A stretch of DNA of 64,000 nucleotides, from contig NZ_SJOP01000001.1 of NCBI RefSeq assembly GCF_004331415.1, positions 186,001 through 250,000 of the forward strand. The letters run 5' to 3'. The notes beneath the pieces were generated by a model. The model had not been told where the DNA came from and did not search any database. It saw only the letters and a program-made list of their open reading frames with translations. Below are positions 1 through 9,073 of this stretch, piece after piece. The stretch's first letter is position 1. Every line of letters begins with the position of its first letter. The DNA comes from Kosakonia quasisacchari (GTDB taxonomy: Bacteria; Pseudomonadota; Gammaproteobacteria; Enterobacterales; Enterobacteriaceae). The translations under genes were made by a program, and so were the position numbers.

Positions 1-577
1 TTTTCACCCAAGTGAGGCCATTGAGTGACCCGGCGTTCCACAGCCCGGCGGAGAGCGCCGTTTCCAGCGAGGCATGCAATAGCAGCCAGGTATTAAATGC
101 CACCAGCATCGCGCGCACGCCAATACCGACAATGATCAAGCGGAACGTCTCAATACCGTTGCGCCAGGCCAGCAGCCAGACCACCAGCGAGGTCAGCAGA
201 CCGCCCGCCATCGCCGCCAGCGCGATAGCGGCCAGATGCTGACCAAACAGCACCATCGCCACCAGCACGCCGCTCCACGCGCCGGTGTTAAAGCCCATCA
301 CATCCGGGCTGCCGAGCGGATTGCGCATCAGCGACTGGAAAATCGCGCCACTCACGCCAAGCGCTGCGCCTACCAGCAGCGCCATCAGCACGCGCGGCAA
401 GCGCCACTCCATTACGACCAGTTGCATTGCGCGCGGCGCGTCGCCGGTGAGCGCGTCAATGACCTGCGAAAACGCCAGCGTCACCGCGCCGCTGCGTAGA
501 CTCCAGGTGGCTAAAAGCAACGCGGTGATAACCATGAACAAGCAACTGCCGAGCAGACGGCGGGAAGGAGCCATCAT
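1..577 (-). CDS. fepG: Ferric enterobactin ABC transporter permease FepG (partial, 3' end outside window)
   Basis: Inner-membrane permease that pairs with FepD to move ferric enterobactin from periplasm to cytoplasm, driven by FepC. Reverse translation from 577 gives about 192 residues that I recognise as FepG: an N-terminal membrane segment, then the FecCD-family region with the conserved RLPRVLMALLVGAALG and SLMRNPLGSPDVMGFNTGA stretches. The start ATG at 577 overlaps the fepD stop (ATGA), which implies translational coupling; a second ATG at 574 is the alternative. The gene runs off the left edge, so about 40% is missing. fepC would be expected further left. Confidence 0.93.
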   Translation of the reverse strand, partial: MMAPSRRLLGSCLFMVITALLLATWSLRSGAVTLAFSQVIDALTGDAPRAMQLVVMEWRLPRVLMALLVGAALGVSGAIFQSLMRNPLGSPDVMGFNTGAWSGVLVAMVLFGQHLAAIALAAMAGGLLTSLVVWLLAWRNGIETFRLIIVGIGVRAMLVAFNTWLLLHASLETALSAGLWNAGSLNGLTWVK

Positions 578-1578
578 AAGCCGCCTCCGCGCGCGCGGCG
601 CACCAGCACAATCAATACCGGCGCACCGATAAAGGCACTGACCACGGAAACCCGCAGTTCACCGGGAACCAGCAGACGGCCAATGATATCGGCAAACAAC
701 AGCAGGGTAGGGGTGGCAATCAACGTGACCGGCAGCGACCAGCGGTGATCCGCGCCCACCAGCCAGCGTGCCATGTGCGGCATCATCAGGCCGATAAAAG
801 CAATCGCGCCGACAACCGCTGTTGCGCTGCCGCACAGCACCGTAATCACCACTAAACCGAGCAACTGCGTACGCGCCACGCGGCTGCCGAGTGCTGTAGC
901 GGTGTCGCTGCCGAGGCTCAGGCTGTTAAGCGCGCGGCTCAGCATCAACGCCATGCCCGCAGCCAGCAACACCGGGATCAGGACAATCTTTAGCGTTTGC
1001 AGGGTGCGGATATCCAGCGAACCCGCCTGCCAGAAGCGTAACTGGTCATAAACGTCGGCGTTGAGCAACGAAATGCCGCTGGATAACCCTTCCAGCACCG
1101 CCGCCAGCGCCACGCCCGCAAGCGTCAGGCGAACCGGGCTGAGCTGCCCGCCGCCCTGGCTGCCGGTAAAGGCGACCAGCAGTGACGCTGCCAGCGCGCC
1201 GCAAAACGCCAACAACAGTTGCTCAACAGGCGTGACTGCGCCCAGCAGCGCTGCGCCGAGCACAATGGCGAAACTGGCACCAGCGTTAACGCCGAGCAAG
1301 CCCGGATCGGCCAGTGGATTTCGCGTGAGTGTTTGCATTAACGCACCGGCAATACCTAGCGCACCGCCCGCGAGTAAACCTGCCAGCGTACGCGGCAAGC
1401 GGGCATCTTTGATGATGGTGCAGTCCGCGCTCTGGCAGGCACCACTCAGTGCGTCTATGACGACCGCGGCGGGCATCGGTTTTGCGCCAACAAACAGGCT
1501 GAGTGCAACGGCGACAATAAGCAATATCAATAACCCGGCGAGGGCAACGGGGCGTGCCGGGAAAGCAGAACACGACAT
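574..1578 (-). CDS. fepD: Ferric enterobactin ABC transporter permease FepD
   Basis: FecCD-family permease partner of FepG in ferric enterobactin uptake. The 334-residue product from ATG 1578 matches the E. coli FepD length and aligns throughout, including the ARLPRTLAGLLAGGALG, LTRNPLADPGLLGVNAGASFAIVLG and GFIGLMMPHMARWLVG-type regions of this family. An in-frame ATG at 1590 would add four residues (MGRF); I prefer 1578 because it restores the known length. It is divergent from entS, with a Fur box between them, and its stop overlaps the fepG start. Expected to be iron-repressed. Confidence 0.95.
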   Translation of the reverse strand: MSCSAFPARPVALAGLLILLIVAVALSLFVGAKPMPAAVVIDALSGACQSADCTIIKDARLPRTLAGLLAGGALGIAGALMQTLTRNPLADPGLLGVNAGASFAIVLGAALLGAVTPVEQLLLAFCGALAASLLVAFTGSQGGGQLSPVRLTLAGVALAAVLEGLSSGISLLNADVYDQLRFWQAGSLDIRTLQTLKIVLIPVLLAAGMALMLSRALNSLSLGSDTATALGSRVARTQLLGLVVITVLCGSATAVVGAIAFIGLMMPHMARWLVGADHRWSLPVTLIATPTLLLFADIIGRLLVPGELRVSVVSAFIGAPVLIVLVRRARGGGL

Positions 1579-1594
1579 AAAACGTCCCAAATTT

Positions 1595-1613
1595 GATAAT
1601 GATAGTAATTATC
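1595..1613. promoter_or_regulatory. Fur box between fepD and entS
   Basis: GATAATGATAGTAATTATC matches the 19-bp Fur consensus at 17 of 19 positions and is followed by a further GTTATC half-site. It lies between the divergent fepDG and entS genes, where E. coli has a Fur-controlled bidirectional promoter. Confidence 0.88.
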
Positions 1614-1690
1614 GTTATCGATCTTGTTTTGATATGTTACCATGCGCAGCCTGCGAATGGACATAGAAAGTGTGTATTTAAGGCATTGGA

Positions 1691-2932
1691 ATGAAGCAAC
1701 AATCCTGGCTGTTGAACCTGAGTCTGCTGCGTACGCATCCGGCTTTTCGCGCGGTATTTCTGGCGCGTTTTATCTCGATTCTCTCGCTGGGTTTATTGGG
1801 CGTGGCGGTGCCGGTGCAAATCCAGGCGATGACCCACTCCAGTTGGCAAGTTGGTCTGGCTGTCACGCTGACCGGCAGCGCCATGTTCGTCGGCTTGATG
1901 TTTGGCGGGGTTTTGGCGGATCGTTTTGAACGCAAGAAACTGATTCTGCTGGCGCGTTCCACCTGCGGCGTCGGTTTTATCGGCCTGTATCTGAATGCGT
2001 TATTGCCGGAGCCTTCGCTGCTGGCGATTTATCTGCTCGGTTTGTGGGATGGCTTTTTCGGCGCGCTGGGCGTGACGGCGCTGTTGGCCGCGACACCGGC
2101 GTTGGTCGGGCGTGAAAACCTGATGCATGCCGGCGCGATCACCATGCTGACGGTGCGGCTGGGCTCCGTTATTTCGCCAATGTGCGGCGGTTTGCTGCTG
2201 GCGACCGGCGGCGTGGCGTGGAACTACGGGCTGGCGGCGGCGGGCACGTTTATCACCCTGTTGCCGTTACTGAGCCTGCCTGCATTACCGCCACCGCCAC
2301 AACCGCGCGAGCACCCGCTGAAATCGCTCCTTACCGCCCTGCAATTTTTACTGCATAACCCGTTGATTGGCGGTATCGCGCTGCTTGGCGGGCTGTTAAC
2401 GATGGCAAGCGCGGTACGCGTGCTCTACCCGGCACTGGCGATAAGCTGGAATATGTCGGCGGCAGAAATTGGCTTGCTGTATGCCGCGCTGCCGCTCGGC
2501 GCGGCCATTGGCGCATTAACCAGCGGCAAGCTGGCGCACAGCGAGCGCCCTGGCGTGATTATGCTGGTCGCGTCCGTTGGCGCGTTTATCGCCATCGGTT
2601 TATTCAGCCTGATGCCCGTTTGGGCGCTGGGCGTGCTGTTTCTGGCGCTGTGTGGCTGGCTAACGGCAGTGAGTTCACTGCTGCAATACACGCTGCTGCA
2701 AACGCAAACCCCGGAAGCGATGCTCGGGCGAATGAATGGTTTATGGACGGCACAAAACGTTACCGGTGATGCCATTGGTGCCGCGCTACTTGGCACGATG
2801 GCATCAATGATGACACCGGTTTCGTCGGCGAGCATCAGCGGTTTTGTACTGGCGATAGTGGGCGTGTTGCTGGTGGTGTTACTCGGCGAACTGCGGCGTT
2901 TTCGTCAGGTGCAGCCCGCCGCCGACGCCTGA
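1691..2932 (+). CDS. entS: Enterobactin exporter EntS (MFS)
   Basis: Major facilitator superfamily exporter that moves enterobactin from cytoplasm to periplasm. The 413-residue product aligns with E. coli EntS (416) across its length: [10 protein letters not shown] at the N-terminus, the [11 protein letters not shown] motif after helix 2 typical of MFS carriers, and about twelve hydrophobic segments. Its stop at 2930-2932 abuts the fepB stop at 2933, so the genes are convergent with no spacer. The promoter is shared with fepD and carries a Fur box. Confidence 0.95.
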   Translation: MKQQSWLLNLSLLRTHPAFRAVFLARFISILSLGLLGVAVPVQIQAMTHSSWQVGLAVTLTGSAMFVGLMFGGVLADRFERKKLILLARSTCGVGFIGLYLNALLPEPSLLAIYLLGLWDGFFGALGVTALLAATPALVGRENLMHAGAITMLTVRLGSVISPMCGGLLLATGGVAWNYGLAAAGTFITLLPLLSLPALPPPPQPREHPLKSLLTALQFLLHNPLIGGIALLGGLLTMASAVRVLYPALAISWNMSAAEIGLLYAALPLGAAIGALTSGKLAHSERPGVIMLVASVGAFIAIGLFSLMPVWALGVLFLALCGWLTAVSSLLQYTLLQTQTPEAMLGRMNGLWTAQNVTGDAIGAALLGTMASMMTPVSSASISGFVLAIVGVLLVVLLGELRRFRQVQPAADA

Positions 2933-3892
2933 TTAACCAAACAGAGCCGACAAACGTTGTAACACGCGGGTAGCGCTGTAGTAATCAAGGCGGAATGTTT
3001 CCGCGCCCAGCGCGTACACGCGGTGGTTTTGTACCGCAGGCAGGTGCGCCAGTAACGGGTTCTGGCTGAGCGCATCCGCATCTTGCTGGTCACTGGCAAA
3101 CAGGAACAGCGCTTCGCCATTCAGCCCGGCAGCCAGGTTTTCACCCCCCAACTGGACGATGTCATGACGTTTACCCTGGCTCTGGCTGGTGTGCAGATTC
3201 GCCGGTAACGGCGCGAGGGAGAAGCCCAGTTGCTGCATCAATTTTCCCTGCGCGGACTCTTCGGTCCACAAATTGGCACCGTGCGCCGCCGGGGTATAAA
3301 CCAGTGCGGAGATCGGCTGCGGCGGCAATTTCATACGCACTTTCACGTCAGCAAGCTGTTGATTGAACTGGCTAATACGCGCCGCCGCCTCTTTCTCGTG
3401 ACCGGTGATTTCGCCAAGCTGCGTTAACAGCGCCTGCCAGCTTTTGTCGTCGTAGTTGATGACAAACGTCGGGGCAATGGTGGAGAGCTGATCGTACAGC
3501 GCCAGGGCCGAGTCGCCGCCGGTGGCGCTGATCAGGATTAAATCCGGCATCTGTGCGGCAACGGCCTCTGCGTTGGGTTCACCGATATAAAGACGTGCGA
3601 CATTGCGCTGTTTGGCAATGCCTCCCCACTGGCGCAAAAAGCCCTGTTCGTCGGCGAAACGGTTATTCGGCGTGGTCGCGCCGCTGGCGATAACCGGCGC
3701 GTCAATCGCCAGCAGCGAACCGGTGAGCGTTACGCTGGTAGAAACAATGCGCAGCGGTTTGCTGGCAAGCGAGTGTGTTCCGTGGCTGTCGGTTATCTGG
3801 CGAGGCCAGTCGGCGGCGATGGCTGAGGTTAGTCCTAAAACAAAAATACTCAAAAACGCTAAGGGTTTACGGCTCCAGAAAGAGAATTTCAC
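2933..3892 (-). CDS. fepB: Ferric enterobactin periplasmic binding protein FepB (GTG start)
   Basis: Periplasmic binding protein delivering ferric enterobactin to FepDGC. The mature part ([16 protein letters not shown] onward) is nearly collinear with E. coli FepB. The open frame extends upstream to 3958, but starting at GTG 3892 gives 319 residues (E. coli 318) and a compact signal peptide ([13 protein letters not shown] ... TSAIA, cleavage before ADW), with AGGA about 10 nt upstream. The ATGs at 3958, 3937 and 3931 would add a hydrophilic 10-22 residue leader and lack a good ribosome site. Divergent from entC across a Fur box. Confidence 0.92.
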   Translation of the reverse strand: MKFSFWSRKPLAFLSIFVLGLTSAIAADWPRQITDSHGTHSLASKPLRIVSTSVTLTGSLLAIDAPVIASGATTPNNRFADEQGFLRQWGGIAKQRNVARLYIGEPNAEAVAAQMPDLILISATGGDSALALYDQLSTIAPTFVINYDDKSWQALLTQLGEITGHEKEAAARISQFNQQLADVKVRMKLPPQPISALVYTPAAHGANLWTEESAQGKLMQQLGFSLAPLPANLHTSQSQGKRHDIVQLGGENLAAGLNGEALFLFASDQQDADALSQNPLLAHLPAVQNHRVYALGAETFRLDYYSATRVLQRLSALFG

Positions 3893-4031
3893 AACACGTA
3901 TCCTGTTTTTGTTGAGGTTAATGCTTCTCATTTTCATCGGTGAATGAAGCAGATGCAAGCATTAGCGCTGCGGGCGAAGAATCTGCTGTTGACAGAGTAG
4001 GGTATAACTTTTTATCTTACCGACACAAAAC

Positions 4032-4050
4032 ACAAATGATAATCATTATT
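4032..4050. promoter_or_regulatory. Fur box between fepB and entC
   Basis: The segment contains AATGATAATCATTAT, matching 15 of 19 positions of the Fur consensus (all of positions 4-18). It lies 29 bp upstream of the entC start and between the divergent fepB and entCEBAH units, as in E. coli. Confidence 0.87.
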
Positions 4051-4078
4051 ATTTCATTTATCGTTGTTGGAGGATGAT

Positions 4079-5254
4079 ATGGATACGTCCCTGGCTGAGG
4101 AAACCCGGCAGTCTGCGAAGACACTGGCCGCGGATCAGTTTTTCTTTATGTCGCCGTACCGCAGTTTCACCACCTCCGGGTGTGTGGCGCGTTTCTGCGA
4201 ACCTGCCGCTGGCGGCGATGCGCCCGATAGCGCTTTCCAGCAAAAGCTGGCGCAAGCCTTTGCCGATGCAAAAGCGCAGGGCATTGCCCGCCCGGTGATG
4301 GTGGGGGCGATCCCCTTCGATACCACGCAGCCGTCTGCGCTGTTTATCCCGCACACCTGGCAAACTTTCTCCCGTCCGGATAAACAGCGGTCCGCCTGCT
4401 ATTTCAACAGCGGCGCGATGCCGAATGTCACGGCGCAGCAGGCTATCCCGCCGCAAGACACGTTTATGCAGATGGTGGCGAACGCTGCCGCCCGCACTGC
4501 TACGCCGGAAGTCGACAAAGTGGTGCTCTCACGGCTGATTGAGATCACTACCGACAGCCGTATCGACAGCGGGGTGTTGCTGGAGCGTCTGATTGCCCAG
4601 AACCCGGCCAGTTTTAATTTCCACGTTCCGCTGCCGGATGGCGCTGTACTGCTGGGCGCAAGCCCGGAACTGCTGCTGCGCAAAGAGCAGGAGCGCTTCA
4701 GTTCGCTGCCGTTGGCCGGTTCCGCACGTCGCCAGCCGGACGATATTCTTGACCGCGAAGCCGGCAACAAGCTGCTGGCGTCGGAAAAAGACCGGCACGA
4801 ACACGAACTGGTGACGCAGGCGATGAAAAACGTACTGCAACCGCGCAGCCAAACTCTGACACTGCCGGATTCGCCGCAACTGGTTACTACGCCCACCTTG
4901 TGGCACCTGGCCACGCCGATTGAAGGCACCGCATTAGCCGGTGAAAACGCGCTGACGCTGGCCTGTCTGCTGCACCCGACCCCTGCGTTGAGCGGCTTCC
5001 CACACCGGGTGGCGAAACAGGTGATTGCCGAGCTGGAGCCGTTCAACCGCGAGCTGTTTGGCGGCATCGTTGGCTGGTGCGACGCGGAAGGAAACGGCGA
5101 GTGGGTGGTCACTATTCGCTGCGCACGGCTTCACGATAACCACGTTCGTCTGTTTGCCGGTGCCGGGATTGTTCCGGCCTCTTCGCCGCTTTCGGAGTGG
5201 CGCGAAACCGGCGTCAAGCTAAGCACCATGCTGAACGCATTTGGTTTGCACTGA
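4079..5254 (+). CDS. entC: Isochorismate synthase EntC
   Basis: First enzyme of 2,3-dihydroxybenzoate synthesis: converts chorismate to isochorismate with Mg2+. ATG 4079 gives MDTSLAEE and 391 residues, the E. coli length, with GGAGG six bases upstream; an earlier in-frame ATG at 4064 lies ahead of that ribosome site. The chorismate-binding fold is clear: LLGASPELLLRK, the LACLLHPTPALSGFPH stretch, FNRELFGGIVGW and a C-terminal LFAGAGIVPASSPLSEW. First gene of entCEBAH, 9 bp ahead of entE. Confidence 0.96.
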   Translation: MDTSLAEETRQSAKTLAADQFFFMSPYRSFTTSGCVARFCEPAAGGDAPDSAFQQKLAQAFADAKAQGIARPVMVGAIPFDTTQPSALFIPHTWQTFSRPDKQRSACYFNSGAMPNVTAQQAIPPQDTFMQMVANAAARTATPEVDKVVLSRLIEITTDSRIDSGVLLERLIAQNPASFNFHVPLPDGAVLLGASPELLLRKEQERFSSLPLAGSARRQPDDILDREAGNKLLASEKDRHEHELVTQAMKNVLQPRSQTLTLPDSPQLVTTPTLWHLATPIEGTALAGENALTLACLLHPTPALSGFPHRVAKQVIAELEPFNRELFGGIVGWCDAEGNGEWVVTIRCARLHDNHVRLFAGAGIVPASSPLSEWRETGVKLSTMLNAFGLH

Positions 5255-5263
5255 GGATCAAGC

Positions 5264-6874
5264 ATGACCATTCCTTTTACCCGCTGGCCGCACGAGTTTG
5301 CAGGGCGTTACCGTGAAAAGGGCTACTGGCAGGATTTGCCGCTGACCGACATTCTCACCCGCCACGCGCGCAGTGACGCCACGGCGGTGATCGACGGTGA
5401 ACGGCGCTACAGTTACCGCCAGCTCAACGACGCTGCTGATAACCTGGCCTCGGCGTTACAGGCGCAGGGCATCACGCGCGGAGAAACGGCGCTGGTGCAA
5501 CTGGGCAACGTGAGCGAGTTCTATATCACCTTCTTTGCGTTGCTGAAAATTGGCGTTGCGCCGGTAAATGCGCTGTTCAGCCATCAGCGCAGTGAACTGA
5601 ACGCTTATGCCTCTCAAATCGCACCCGCGCTGCTGATTGCCGATCGTGCGCACGCCCTGTTCGCGAACGACACGTTTCTCACCACGTTTTTCGCGGAGCA
5701 CCCATCGGTGCGCGTGGCGCTGTTGCGCGGCGACAGCGGCGAGCTGGCACTGGAAAATGCCATTGCGCGCCCGGCGGATAATTTTATTGCCTCGCCAACG
5801 CCTGCCGACGAAGTGGCGTTTTTCCAGCTTTCCGGCGGCAGTACCGGCACGCCAAAGCTCATTCCGCGCACGCACAATGATTACTACTACAGCATTGTGC
5901 GCAGTAACGAGATCTGCGAATTTAGCGCGCAAACCCGTTATCTCTGCGCGCTGCCTGCGGCGCACAACTACCCATTGAGTTCACCCGGTGCGCTTGGCGT
6001 ATTCCACGCTGAAGGCTGCGTGGTGCTGGCTGCCGATCCGAGTGCCACACTCTGCTTCCCGCTGATAGAAAAACACCAGATTAACGTCACCGCGCTGGTG
6101 CCACCGGCGGTGAGCCTGTGGTTACAGGCAATTGCCGAGTGGGGCAGCAATGCGCAACTCGCCTCGCTGCGACTTTTGCAGGTGGGCGGTGCGCGTTTAT
6201 CGGCAACGCTTGCGGCGCGTATTCCAACCGAGATCGGCTGCCAGTTGCAGCAGGTGTTCGGCATGGCGGAAGGGCTGGTGAATTACACCCGGCTGGACGA
6301 TCCCTTTGAACGCATTATCAACACGCAAGGCCGCCCGATGTGCCTGGATGATGAAGTGTGGGTGGCGGATGAAAACGGCAATCTGCTGCCGCCAGGCCAC
6401 GTTGGCCGCCTGATGACGCGCGGTCCGTACACCTTTCGCGGCTACTTTAACAGCCCGGAACATAATGCCCGCGCCTTTGACGAAAACGGTTTTTACCGCT
6501 CCGGCGATCTGATTTCTATCGACGAGCAGGGCTATATCACCGTGCAGGGGCGCGAAAAAGATCAGATCAACCGCGGCGGCGAGAAGATTGCCGCCGAGGA
6601 GATCGAAAACCTGCTGCTGCGCCATGAGTCGGTGATCCACGCCGCGCTGGTCAGCATGGAAGACAGCCTGCTGGGCGAAAAAAGCTGCGCTTATCTGGTC
6701 GTGAAAGCGCCGGTACGCGCGGTGGCAATCCGCCGCTTCCTGCGCGAGCAGGGTGTGGCCGAGTTCAAACTGCCGGATCGCGTGGAGTGCCTGGACGCAC
6801 TGCCGCTGACGCCGGTGGGGAAGGTTGATAAAAAACAGTTACGCCAGTGGTTAGCGCAACGCGCTACAGCGTAA
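5264..6874 (+). CDS. entE: 2,3-dihydroxybenzoate-AMP ligase EntE
   Basis: Adenylates 2,3-dihydroxybenzoate and loads it on the phosphopantetheine arm of EntB. At 536 residues it equals E. coli EntE. The adenylate-forming core motif [15 protein letters not shown] sits near residue 190, the [10 protein letters not shown] motif near 410, and the catalytic lysine of TPVGKVDKK near 521. It is the second gene of the enterobactin operon, 10 bp before entB. Confidence 0.96.
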   Translation: MTIPFTRWPHEFAGRYREKGYWQDLPLTDILTRHARSDATAVIDGERRYSYRQLNDAADNLASALQAQGITRGETALVQLGNVSEFYITFFALLKIGVAPVNALFSHQRSELNAYASQIAPALLIADRAHALFANDTFLTTFFAEHPSVRVALLRGDSGELALENAIARPADNFIASPTPADEVAFFQLSGGSTGTPKLIPRTHNDYYYSIVRSNEICEFSAQTRYLCALPAAHNYPLSSPGALGVFHAEGCVVLAADPSATLCFPLIEKHQINVTALVPPAVSLWLQAIAEWGSNAQLASLRLLQVGGARLSATLAARIPTEIGCQLQQVFGMAEGLVNYTRLDDPFERIINTQGRPMCLDDEVWVADENGNLLPPGHVGRLMTRGPYTFRGYFNSPEHNARAFDENGFYRSGDLISIDEQGYITVQGREKDQINRGGEKIAAEEIENLLLRHESVIHAALVSMEDSLLGEKSCAYLVVKAPVRAVAIRRFLREQGVAEFKLPDRVECLDALPLTPVGKVDKKQLRQWLAQRATA

Positions 6875-6884
6875 AGGAGAGAAG

Positions 6885-7736
6885 ATGGCGATTCCAACAT
6901 TACAGGGCTACACGCTGCCAGGCGCGGCCGATATCCCGCAAAACAAAGTGAGCTGGCCGTTTGAGCCGGAACGTGCGGCGCTACTGATCCACGATATGCA
7001 GGATTACTTTGTTAACTTCTGGGGCGAAAACTGCCCAATGATGCAGCAAGTGGTGGCGAACATCGCCGCACTGCGCGATTTCTGCAAGCAAAACAACATT
7101 CCGGTTTACTACACTGCGCAGCCGAAAGAGCAGAACGATGAAGACCGTGCGCTGCTCAATGACATGTGGGGGCCGGGCTTAACCCGCTCGCCGGAACAGC
7201 AAAAAATTGTTGCACAACTCGCACCGGATGACGCCGACACCGTGCTGGTGAAGTGGCGCTACAGCGCGTTTCACCGCTCGCCACTGGAGCAGATGCTCAA
7301 AGAGACCGGTCGTAACCAACTGCTGATCACCGGCGTCTATTCGCACATTGGTTGTATGACCACCGCCACCGATGCGTTTATGCGCGATATCAAACCGTTT
7401 ATGGTCGCCGACGCGCTGGCGGATTTCAGCCGTGAAGAGCATTTGATGTCGCTGAAATATGTTGCCGGGCGTTCTGGTCGCGTGGTGATGACGCAAGAAT
7501 TGCTGCCAGTGCCGGGCAGCAAAGCGGCATTACGCGCGCTTATCCTGCCGTTGCTGGATGAATCCGACGAGCCGCTGGATGACGAGAATCTCATCGACTA
7601 CGGCCTCGATTCCGTGCGCATGATGGCGCTTGCCGCGCGCTGGCGCAAAGTACATGGCGATATCGACTTTGTGATGCTGGCGAAAAACCCCACTATTGAT
7701 GGCTGGTGGGCGCTGCTTTCCCGCGAGGTGAAATAA
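6885..7736 (+). CDS. entB: Isochorismatase / aryl carrier protein EntB
   Basis: Bifunctional enterobactin protein of 283 residues (E. coli 285). Residues about 1-210 form the isochorismatase domain, with the DMQDYFVNFW start of the active-site region and the VYSHIGCMTTATDAFMRD motif. The C-terminal aryl carrier domain has DYGLDSVRMM, with Ser243 as the expected phosphopantetheine site. The ribosome site AAAGGAGAGAAG precedes ATG 6885. Its TAA stop overlaps the entA ATG (TAATG), indicating coupled translation. Confidence 0.96.
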   Translation: MAIPTLQGYTLPGAADIPQNKVSWPFEPERAALLIHDMQDYFVNFWGENCPMMQQVVANIAALRDFCKQNNIPVYYTAQPKEQNDEDRALLNDMWGPGLTRSPEQQKIVAQLAPDDADTVLVKWRYSAFHRSPLEQMLKETGRNQLLITGVYSHIGCMTTATDAFMRDIKPFMVADALADFSREEHLMSLKYVAGRSGRVVMTQELLPVPGSKAALRALILPLLDESDEPLDDENLIDYGLDSVRMMALAARWRKVHGDIDFVMLAKNPTIDGWWALLSREVK

Positions 7737-8491
7737 TGGCCAGCCTGGATTTTACCGGCAACATTGTCTGGGTGACCGGGGCCGGTAAAGGCATCGGTTA
7801 TGCCACCGCCAAAGCCTTTGTCGAGGCGGGCGCACACGTGACTGGTTTCGATCTGGCCTTTGGCGGCACGGATTACCCCTTCTCTTGTGAAGTGCTGGAC
7901 GTTGCCGACGCCGGGCAAGTGCAGGCGGTGTGCCAGCGCTTGCTGATGCAAAGCGAGCGGCTGGACGTGCTGGTGAACGCCGCCGGCGTTTTGCATATGG
8001 CTGCCACCGACGAACTGACAGCGCAAGCCTGGCAAAACACCTTCGCCGTTAACGTTGGCGGCGCGTTTAACCTGTTTCAGCAGACGATGGCGCAATTTCG
8101 CCGTCAGCAGAGTGGGGCGATTGTGACCGTGGCGTCTGACGCGGCGCACACGCCGCGCATCGGCATGAGTGCATATGGTGCATCGAAAGCGGCGCTGAAA
8201 AGCCTGGCGCTCAGCGTCGGTCTTGAGCTGGCGGCAAGCCGTGTGCGCTGCAATATCGTCTCGCCGGGATCGACCGACACCGACATGCAGCGTTTGCTGT
8301 GGCTGAGTGATGACGCCGAACAGCAGCGCATTCGCGGGTTCGGCGAGCAGTTCAAGCTCGGCATTCCGCTGGGGAAAATCGCCCGGCCGCAGGAAGTGGC
8401 GAACACCATTTTGTTCCTCGCTTCCGATCTGGCAAGCCATATCACTTTGCAGGATATCGTGGTGGATGGCGGCTCGACGCTGGGGGCGTAG
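7736..8491 (+). CDS. entA: 2,3-dihydro-2,3-dihydroxybenzoate dehydrogenase EntA
   Basis: SDR-family, NAD-dependent enzyme making 2,3-dihydroxybenzoate. ATG 7736 overlaps the entB stop and gives 251 residues (E. coli 248); the open frame begins earlier at 7706 inside entB and is not a likely start. TGAGKGIG near residue 11 is the dinucleotide-binding motif, NAAG follows, and the catalytic YGASK is at about 150. The C-terminus ([16 protein letters not shown]) is identical in style to E. coli EntA. entH begins at the next base. Confidence 0.96.
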   Translation: MASLDFTGNIVWVTGAGKGIGYATAKAFVEAGAHVTGFDLAFGGTDYPFSCEVLDVADAGQVQAVCQRLLMQSERLDVLVNAAGVLHMAATDELTAQAWQNTFAVNVGGAFNLFQQTMAQFRRQQSGAIVTVASDAAHTPRIGMSAYGASKAALKSLALSVGLELAASRVRCNIVSPGSTDTDMQRLLWLSDDAEQQRIRGFGEQFKLGIPLGKIARPQEVANTILFLASDLASHITLQDIVVDGGSTLGA

Positions 8492-8905
8492 ATGATCTGG
8501 AAACGTCATTTAACGCTTGATGAACTGAACGCCACCAGTGAAAACACGCTGGTGGCGCATCTATCCATGGTTTATACCCGCATCGGCGATGATTTCCTTG
8601 AAGCGGAAATGCCGGTTGATGGCCGCACACATCAACCTTTTGGTCTGCTGCACGGCGGTGCGTCGGCGGCGCTGGCGGAAACGCTGGGATCAATGGCGGG
8701 TTACATGATGACCCGCGAGGGGCAATGCGTGGTGGGCACGGAATTAAACGCCACCCATCACCGCCCGGTTTCACAGGGTAAAGTGCGTGGCGTTTGCCAG
8801 CCGCTGCACCTTGGTCGGCAGAACCAAAGCTGGGAAGTGGTAGTGTTTGATGAACAGGGGCGACGCTGCTGTACCTGTCGTCTCAGCACGGCGGTGCTGG
8901 GGTAA
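8492..8905 (+). CDS. entH: Enterobactin proofreading thioesterase EntH (YbdB)
   Basis: Hotdog-fold thioesterase of 137 residues that removes wrongly loaded acyl groups from EntB. The conserved [22 protein letters not shown] segment holds the PaaI/4-HBT family active site. It starts immediately after the entA stop and closes the entCEBAH operon; a hairpin follows three bases after the stop. Confidence 0.94.
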   Translation: MIWKRHLTLDELNATSENTLVAHLSMVYTRIGDDFLEAEMPVDGRTHQPFGLLHGGASAALAETLGSMAGYMMTREGQCVVGTELNATHHRPVSQGKVRGVCQPLHLGRQNQSWEVVVFDEQGRRCCTCRLSTAVLG

Positions 8906-8908
8906 TTT

Positions 8909-8934
8909 CGCCCTCTCCGTGACAGGGGAGGGCG
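8909..8934 (+). terminator. Hairpin at the end of entCEBAH
   Basis: CGCCCTCTCC pairs with GGGGAGGGCG (10 bp, one T-G wobble) around a 6-nt loop, three bases after the entH stop. The following CATTCTTGCG is a poor T-tract, so it may be a weak terminator or an mRNA-stabilising hairpin. The rest of the 168-bp gap to cstA shows no site I can name with confidence. Confidence 0.6.
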
Positions 8935-9073
8935 CATTCTTGCGATCCCGTTAACACAATCAGGTAAATGCCTGGTGGCAGGGCAAATTTCCCATGTTTC
9001 AAAGTTGTTAAAACCCGCGAGTTGATATAGATACAAAATGTAACATCTCTCTGTCTCTCAACGGATACCCGCT

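Noticed and set aside
4064..4078. Upstream in-frame ATG of entC
   Set aside because: It lies ahead of the GGAGG ribosome site; ATG 4079 gives the conserved MDTSLAEE start.
8936..9073. CRP site expected upstream of cstA
   Set aside because: No TGTGA-N6-TCACA-like sequence is good enough; E. coli regulation does not prove one here.
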